Source: an uncultured Prevotella sp.
GTDB lineage: Bacteria > Bacteroidota > Bacteroidia > Bacteroidales > Bacteroidaceae
Direction: 5' to 3'
DNA: 35,372 bases
Assembly (NCBI GenBank): GCA_900770025.1
Contig: CAAGIW010000046.1
Coordinates: 1 to 35,372, forward strand
The notes beneath the pieces are model-generated. The model ran no database searches. It had not been told where the DNA came from and saw only the letters and a program-made list of their open reading frames with translations. This document shows positions 32,208 through 35,372 of the stretch, piece after piece. The position numbers and the translations under genes are program-made. Each line of letters starts with the position of its first letter. Position 1 is the stretch's first letter.

Positions 32208-32612
32208 ATGAAAGAAAATTATATTAGCAAGAACAGACACAAGTATTACCTAAAGTGTCACCTGATTTTCTGCATCAAATACAGGAGAAAGATACTTATA
32301 GGGAAGTTTGACAATGATATCAAAGCTGTACTGCGGTCTATTGACGACAATTCGGATTTTGATATTGACATCATGGAAACCGACAAAGACCACGTACACT
32401 TTCTCATTAGTTATCCTCCAAAGCTATCTGTTACATCTATGGTTAGGAAGCTGAAACAAGAAAGCACAGTCTTTGCATGGCGGCTATATAATAATATGTT
32501 GAGACAATATTTCTGGAAAGAGAAAACGTTATGGTCGGACGGTTATTTCGTCTGCTCAATAGGCGAAGCCAACCCTAACACCATAAGAGAATATGTTAGA
32601 AACCAAGGATAG
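32208..32612 (+). CDS. tnpA: IS200/IS605 Y1 (HUH) transposase TnpA
   Basis: A 134-residue single-strand transposase. The HUH metal motif is DHVHFLI (His62, His64), and the nucleophile is expected to be Tyr129 in IREYVRNQG, at the right spacing near the C-terminus. HLIFCIKYRRKIL near the N-terminus is typical of the family. Length is at the short end of the normal range, with no visible truncation. The ATG at 32208 is chosen because it lies 4 bases after the promoter -7 element; the much longer open frame upstream is antisense to tnpB. It is divergent from tnpB, as in IS605 itself. Confidence 0.93.
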   Translation: MKENYISKNRHKYYLKCHLIFCIKYRRKILIGKFDNDIKAVLRSIDDNSDFDIDIMETDKDHVHFLISYPPKLSVTSMVRKLKQESTVFAWRLYNNMLRQYFWKEKTLWSDGYFVCSIGEANPNTIREYVRNQG

Positions 32613-32726
32613 TGCCTTACATCCCACAAGCTAAAGACTTATGGGTTTTACGGCACAGAATATAAAACAAGGGAAATTCAACTTTTTTGGCACCTAAGCA
32701 TGTTTATCATCATCCTTTGACCTGGC

Positions 32727-32770
32727 TTGAAACAGATGGTGAACCGCTTTGAAACAGATGGTGAACCGCT
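32727..32770 (+). repeat. Perfect two-unit 22-bp direct repeat
   Basis: Two identical consecutive 22-bp units, each TTGAAACAGATGGTGAACC followed by GCT, then TTGG starts a third. The sequence is unrelated to the GCAAAAC arrays, but the period is the same and array 3 begins 78 bases further on. Confidence 0.9.
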
Positions 32771-32848
32771 TTGGCAGATGCAGCATCTTTTCCCTTCTTT
32801 ATTCACCCTTGCAACTACCTTTTCACACAGGCCCCTACACACCGTTTT

Positions 32849-32914
32849 GCAAAACTGGCACTTTTAGAACGCAAAACTGGCACTTTTAGAATGCAAAACT
32901 GGCACTTTTGGAAT
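32849..32914 (+). repeat. 22-bp tandem repeat array 3 (3 units)
   Basis: Units at 32849-32870, 32871-32892 and 32893-32914, each GCAAAAC + TGGCAC core + TTTT(A/G)GAA(C/T). All three share one core. The array is preceded by ACCGTTTT as in array 2. Only the distal part of the tail is recognisable: GTTATCCACTCATAATCAG at 32947-32965. Confidence 0.9.
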
Positions 32915-33059
32915 CCTGCTTGTTGGGGTGTGGATGGCAGAACGATGTTATCCACTCATAATCAGATGTTTATCTAATAATAGAATCGCTGCGCTCAGGC
33001 CTTGTTCTCCGCCCCCTCCCAAACTGAAGCATCAGATACCATCACCAGCGATGGCCGCT

Positions 33060-33578
33060 TCACCACTCTAATCGCAGCACCCTTATCGGTTTTCCGGCTC
33101 CCATATACAGCTGGGGGTCGAAGGCTGTCTCGCCAGTGGGCACAAACCCGCACTTTTCCATCACTCTGCCCGAAGCCCGATTGTCGGCAAAGTGACCGCT
33201 GATGAGCGAGCGTATCGCAGTGGTGCTGCGGATATGGCCTATCATAATACTGAGGGCCTCGGTGCATACTCCCCGCCCCCAATATGGCTTGCCCACCCAA
33301 TAACCCACGGTGGGCTCGCCCTTGCGCGACGGCAACGCACAGTCGCACGATGGCCCGTAGCCCATTGCTCCTATCGCCTCCCCCGTCTCGTTCCACACTA
33401 TCGCCCAGGTGGTGGGATTGTTGAACACGGTGCGGATTATCTCTAAGCTCTCTTCCTCCGACTGATGCGGCGGCCACCCCGCACGCGGGCCCACATCCGG
33501 GTCGCTGGCATACCTGAACAGAGCTGCAGCATCGCTGTCTCGCCAGTGGCGCAGCGTTATTCTTTCAGACTTCAGCAT
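33060..33578 (-). CDS. GNAT family N-acetyltransferase (RimJ/RimL-like)
   Basis: A 172-residue acetyltransferase of the RimJ/RimL-type GNAT group, using acetyl-CoA to modify a protein N-terminus or small amine; substrate unknown. The N-terminus SERITLRHWRDSDAAALF is characteristic, and the acetyl-CoA loop is YWGRGVCTEALSIMI. The C-terminal VMEKCGFVPTGE is the usual last helix and strand. The start is the ATG at 33576-33578 (MLKSERI); it overlaps the stop codon of the 49-aa ORF upstream (ATGCTGA), suggesting translational coupling. A longer frame from a GTG is not family-like. Confidence 0.87.
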   Translation of the reverse strand: MLKSERITLRHWRDSDAAALFRYASDPDVGPRAGWPPHQSEEESLEIIRTVFNNPTTWAIVWNETGEAIGAMGYGPSCDCALPSRKGEPTVGYWVGKPYWGRGVCTEALSIMIGHIRSTTAIRSLISGHFADNRASGRVMEKCGFVPTGETAFDPQLYMGAGKPIRVLRLEW

Positions 33579-33721
33579 TTCCTTTTTATCATTGAAACTT
33601 CTGACATGTAGCACCACGCCAAATATGCCCTGAACGCCTCTTCAAGGAAGAACAGACAGGCAAAGTGGCCGATGGAGATGATGAAATGGAGCACGGCTCC
33701 CACGCGTAGTCTTGTTTTCAT
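33572..33721 (-). CDS. Small 49-aa membrane ORF, possibly a gene remnant
   Basis: A short reading frame beginning ATG at 33719-33721: MKTRLRVGAVLHFIISIGHF followed by ACLFFLEEAF. It has a basic start and one hydrophobic helix, a real-looking membrane N-terminus. It starts 7 bases after the stop codon of the DJ-1/PfpI gene, and its stop codon overlaps the GNAT start codon (ATGCTGA). The helix is followed by FRAY and then an unrelated-looking tail (LAWCYMSEVSMIKRKC). My impression, without a search, is that it is the N-terminal part of a longer small membrane protein cut short by deletion or frameshift. Alternatively it is an intact short peptide that couples translation of the operon. Confidence 0.45.
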   Translation of the reverse strand: MKTRLRVGAVLHFIISIGHFACLFFLEEAFRAYLAWCYMSEVSMIKRKC

Positions 33722-33728
33722 ATTCTAT

Positions 33729-34349
33729 TTATTTCGCCTTCGCCATCATCTGAGTCAGTTCTGTGAATCCCGTTTTGTAGAACATCCTGTACATCTCTAT
33801 GTTCTCGGGGGTGTCGTTCTGCAGCAGGTGGAGTATTTCGCAGGCAAACTCCAAGTGGCCGCTGCCGTTGGCGGTGACGATGTTCCCATCGCTCACGGCC
33901 TGGGCGCTCACATATCCGGCGGCATTGGTGTAGCGCTCGCCACCCCACAGTTGCAACTGCTCCACGCCATTGCCCGTGTGGCGCACATGGTTCAGAAAAC
34001 CCTTGCTCGCCATCCACGAGGCGGCATTGCAGATGGCGCCCACCACGCGCCCCTTCTTTATGGCATCGGCCACAAGAGGCTCCACGCGCTCTGCTGCCTC
34101 TCCCTGCCAGCCATAGCCGCCAATGAGCACCAAGGCGGCATAGTTGTTGGGGATGGTGTCAAAGGTATAGTCGGGCAACAGGCGGAAACCGCTGATGGCT
34201 TCTACTGGCTCCATGCTCTCTGCCACAATCCTGTTCTCATACTTCGGGTTCTCTTTCATCGCCATGGCATCCGAGCGCAGCGGCTGGGTGAGGTAGGGCA
34301 GTTCATGTTCTGCAAACTGCGGGAGCAACACATACAACACTTTCTTCAT
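33729..34349 (-). CDS. DJ-1/PfpI family (class I glutamine amidotransferase-like) protein
   Basis: A 206-residue cytosolic protein of the DJ-1/PfpI superfamily; members include glyoxalases/deglycases, proteases and chaperones, so function is open. The nucleophile-elbow Cys is in VVGAICNAASWM, preceded by AALVLIGGYGWQG, and the N-terminal acidic residue region is FAEHELPYL. C-terminal NIVTANGSGHLEFACEIL is the family end motif. The start ATG is at 34347-34349 (MKKVLYVLLPQF). It is the first gene of a three-gene operon with the 49-aa ORF and the GNAT gene, and has a good promoter. Confidence 0.85.
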   Translation of the reverse strand: MKKVLYVLLPQFAEHELPYLTQPLRSDAMAMKENPKYENRIVAESMEPVEAISGFRLLPDYTFDTIPNNYAALVLIGGYGWQGEAAERVEPLVADAIKKGRVVGAICNAASWMASKGFLNHVRHTGNGVEQLQLWGGERYTNAAGYVSAQAVSDGNIVTANGSGHLEFACEILHLLQNDTPENIEMYRMFYKTGFTELTQMMAKAK

Positions 34350-34377
34350 CTTATCGTAATAATTTCAAATCCGTCTG

Positions 34378-34407
34378 CAAAGTTACTGATTCGTGGTGAA
34401 CTGCCAA
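34378..34407 (-). promoter_or_regulatory. Promoter of the DJ-1/PfpI operon
   Basis: The minus strand reads TTG (34405-34407), a 19-base spacer and TAACTTTG (34378-34385), followed 28 bases later by the start codon at 34349. Confidence 0.6.
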
Positions 34408-34610
34408 GAATATGGGACAGAAAGCCCGAAAATGTGACGAACGGCACACGATAAGCCATAGTTCGCACTCTGCTAAGCTGTAGTTTTGCACATAACAAGG
34501 CTTATTTTGGTTGATTGAATCAGCAGACAATTAGACCAACATAAGGCTAACATAAGGCATGAATACTGCACAAAATCTGTCATTTATTTACTCTGTTCAG
34601 AAAAAAACAT
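34408..34610. other. Non-coding stretch upstream of the AAA ATPase fragment
   Basis: No gene is supported. A TAGTTTTG (34481-34488) resembles a plus-strand -7 element with no following gene, and ACATAAGGC is directly repeated around 34540-34558. Confidence 0.5.
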
Positions 34611-34657
34611 TACCTTTGCACTGCAAAAATAGTCGCACTATTCGACTGTTTTTGCAG
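34611..34657 (+). promoter_or_regulatory. Promoter plus palindrome at the start of the ATPase fragment
   Basis: TACCTTTG (34611-34618) matches TAnnTTTG. It is followed at once by CTGCAAAAATAGTCG (34621-34635), a 7-base loop, and CGACTGTTTTTGCAG (34643-34657): 15 pairs with a single U-G wobble. The transcription start would fall in the left arm, so this could be an operator or a leader hairpin. Confidence 0.65.
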
Positions 34658-34673
34658 TAAGACATTTGAAATC

Positions 34674-34913
34674 ATGATTATTAAGAGAGAACAATACATA
34701 GAAGCACTGCTGAACAAGCGATGGAACGGTAAGGTGAAGATTATCACTGGTATCCGTCGCTGTGGCAAGTCATTCCTTCTTTCAACTCTATATAAGGACT
34801 ATCTCAAATCAGAGGGAGTTTCAGAAGACTGTTTCATCGAAATCGCATTGGACAGAAAGGCTTACTTGAAGTACAGAAATCCTAATGAATTATACGATAT
34901 TGTCTGTACATGA
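34674..34913 (+). pseudogene. Truncated AAA family ATPase (5' fragment)
   Basis: 79 residues: MIIKREQYIEALLNKRWNGK, then KIITGIRRCGKSFLLSTLYKD with an intact Walker A (GIRRCGKS), and FIEIALDRKAYLKYRNPNEL. This is the N-terminal part of the widespread Bacteroidota AAA ATPase / DUF4143-type proteins, which are normally about 380-430 residues; Walker B, the rest of the ATPase and the C-terminal domain are missing. The frame stops at YDIVCT. Sixty bases later repeat array 4 begins, and nothing further of the ATPase is found. The promoter and leader palindrome are intact. Loss of the 3' part probably accompanied rearrangement at the repeat. Confidence 0.8.
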
Positions 34914-35172
34914 AACGCTTGCTCCGTTTTTTTAAAAAATGGCTTCGGTTTGACAAACTCCCACGTATCGTTTTGCAAAACGCACCATTTTACATTGCAA
35001 AACGCACCATTTTGGAACGCAAAACGCACCATTTTGGAACGCAAAACGGTGCGTTTTAGAATGCAAAACGCACCGTTTTAGAAATCGCCCCAAATTGCTT
35101 TGGAATTTAATGAGCCTTCAATATAGTCCAAAAAAGCACGTTATCCACTTATAATCAGTCAATTATTTCACT
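34914..35172. other. Repeat element occupying the ATPase 3' side
   Basis: No gene. In order it holds a lead (TTTTTTTAAAAAATGGC and TTCGGTTTGACAAAC, resembling the minus-strand lead of array 1), array 4, and a tail of about 85 bases (35085-35172) related to the tail of array 2. Confidence 0.6.
34975..35084 (+). repeat. 22-bp tandem repeat array 4 (5 units) with an inverted core
   Basis: Units at 34975-34996, 34997-35018, 35019-35040, 35041-35062 and 35063-35084. Units 1-3 have core GCACCA. Unit 4 is AAAACGGTGCGTTTT and unit 5 AAAACGCACCGTTTT, exact reverse complements over 15 bases. The tail contains CAAATTGC, TTTGGAAT, CCTTCAATA and GTTATCCACTTATAATCAG. Reading frames through the array give low-complexity peptides rich in FQNGAFC and are not genes. 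Confidence 0.92.
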
Positions 35173-35208
35173 TAATAAACGCTGCCTTCATGTTTCCTTC
35201 TCCTCCCC

Positions 35209-35250
35209 TTGGGGAGGTCGGGTGGGGCTTTTAATTCCCGACCTCCCCAA
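35209..35250. terminator. Strong GC-rich inverted repeat
   Basis: TTGGGGAGGTCGGG (35209-35222) pairs perfectly with CCCGACCTCCCCAA (35237-35250), a 14-bp stem with a 14-nt loop. Partial further copies of the arm lie nearby (CTCCCCTTGGGGAG at 35203-35216 and GGGAAGGTCGGG at 35252-35263). It lies downstream of the gene ending at 35282 (minus), so it could terminate that transcript; the reiterated arms also suggest a dispersed repeat. Confidence 0.65.
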
Positions 35251-35281
35251 AGGGAAGGTCGGGAAAGTGGCTCTCTTTTTT

Positions 35282-35372
35282 TCACTTCACAATCTTCCTT
35301 GTCGTGCCGTTGCTCATGCGGATGATGTTCATGCCGCTCTTCATGCTGTCGCATCTCTTTCCATCAAGGCCA
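35282..35372 (-). CDS. 3' end of a gene entering from the right (C-terminal sorting-type tail)
   Basis: Only the last 29 codons are in the window: GLDGKRCDSMKSGMNIIRMS followed by NGTTRKIVK and TGA (35282-35284). The pattern Gly-(x)-Gly-Lys-Arg, then Gly-Met-Asn-Ile-Ile-Arg, then a basic terminal Lys resembles the short C-terminal beta-strand tail of many secreted Prevotella proteins (type IX secretion sorting-like). The protein is therefore probably exported; its main domain is outside the window. Confidence 0.6.
   Translation of the reverse strand, partial: GLDGKRCDSMKSGMNIIRMSNGTTRKIVK

Larger units (their letters stand above)
30925..32694 (-). mobile_element. IS200/IS605-family insertion sequence (tnpA + tnpB)
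   Basis: A complete-looking IS605-type element with divergent Y1 transposase (tnpA) and TnpB genes. It is more AT-rich than its surroundings. Both ends carry the subterminal hairpin expected of this family, each with the loop CTAAAGA: CCCATGAG/CTCATGGG (30945-30967, tnpB side, right end) and CCCACAAG/CTTATGGG (32623-32645, tnpA side, left end). The 12-mer TTTTTTGGCACC occurs just outside both hairpins (30925-30936 and 32683-32694), so the exact ends are uncertain within these copies. These elements make no target-site duplication by staggered cuts; the repeat could instead reflect similar left and right cleavage sites. It lies between mutS and the GNAT operon and interrupts no recognised gene. 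Confidence 0.88.
32613..33059. other. Accessory non-coding region right of the IS
   Basis: About 450 bases without a supported gene. It contains the IS left-end hairpin, the right copy of the TTTTTTGGCACC repeat, a two-unit perfect 22-bp direct repeat (32727-32770), array 3 (32849-32914) and its tail motif GTTATCCACTCATAATCAG (32947-32965). The GNAT gene ends at 33060. Confidence 0.65.

Noticed and set aside
34862..35044. Small ORFs through the 22-bp arrays (FQNGAFC-type peptides)
   Set aside because: They are translations of the repeat units themselves; similar ones arise at 1911-2168. The 22-bp period is not a multiple of three, so successive units are read in different frames.

Overview
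The window looks like chromosomal DNA of a Bacteroidota bacterium, most likely a Prevotella-type member of Prevotellaceae. The evidence is the recurring Bacteroidota -7 promoter element TAnnTTTG, an S46 dipeptidyl-peptidase, a GH29 fucosidase, a C-terminal sorting-type tail at the right edge, the gene run mnmG-apt-uvrC-dtd-mazG-deoC, and the lack of clear Shine-Dalgarno sequences. No rRNA, tRNA, prophage or CRISPR array was recognised.

Layout: 1-2589 holds a secreted alpha-L-fucosidase and a LOG-family protein (minus). 2857-7740 holds a fused SpmA/SpmB-like membrane protein, a polysaccharide flippase and a DPP7-like peptidase (plus). 7869-13389 is a minus-strand run: DUF4878-like lipoprotein, YiiX-like cysteine hydrolase, DEAD-box helicase, flavo-diiron protein and PfkB kinase. 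13552-21405 is a plus-strand run: M16 peptidase, MnmG, Apt, UvrC, Dtd, MazG-like and DeoC. A polyprenyl synthase (minus) diverges from polA, followed by gtrA-like, ychF and lgt (plus), with mutS (minus) convergent. The right end is accessory DNA: an IS200/IS605 element (tnpA and tnpB), tandem-repeat arrays, a small operon (DJ-1/PfpI, 49-aa ORF, GNAT), a truncated AAA ATPase gene, and the 3' tip of a gene running off the window.

Most genes are housekeeping (translation fidelity, DNA repair and replication, nucleotide salvage, lipoprotein and isoprenoid synthesis). A perfect parS-type palindrome lies between apt and uvrC, which suggests the region is near the replication origin.

The unexplained material is non-coding. 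There are six tandem arrays sharing a 22-bp period. Four of them are variants of one unit, GCAAAAC + 6-nt core + TTTTRGAAY, with locus-specific cores that in one case are inverted. Two of these four share a related downstream tail of about 85 bp, and a third shares part of it. The other two arrays have unrelated sequence. In addition there are heptamer arrays (GAATTAC/GAATTTT) that form a very long hairpin and flank genes, a two-module GC-rich dispersed repeat present twice, and three gene ends whose stop codon lies inside an inverted-repeat terminator. All comparisons were made by eye; no database search was run.
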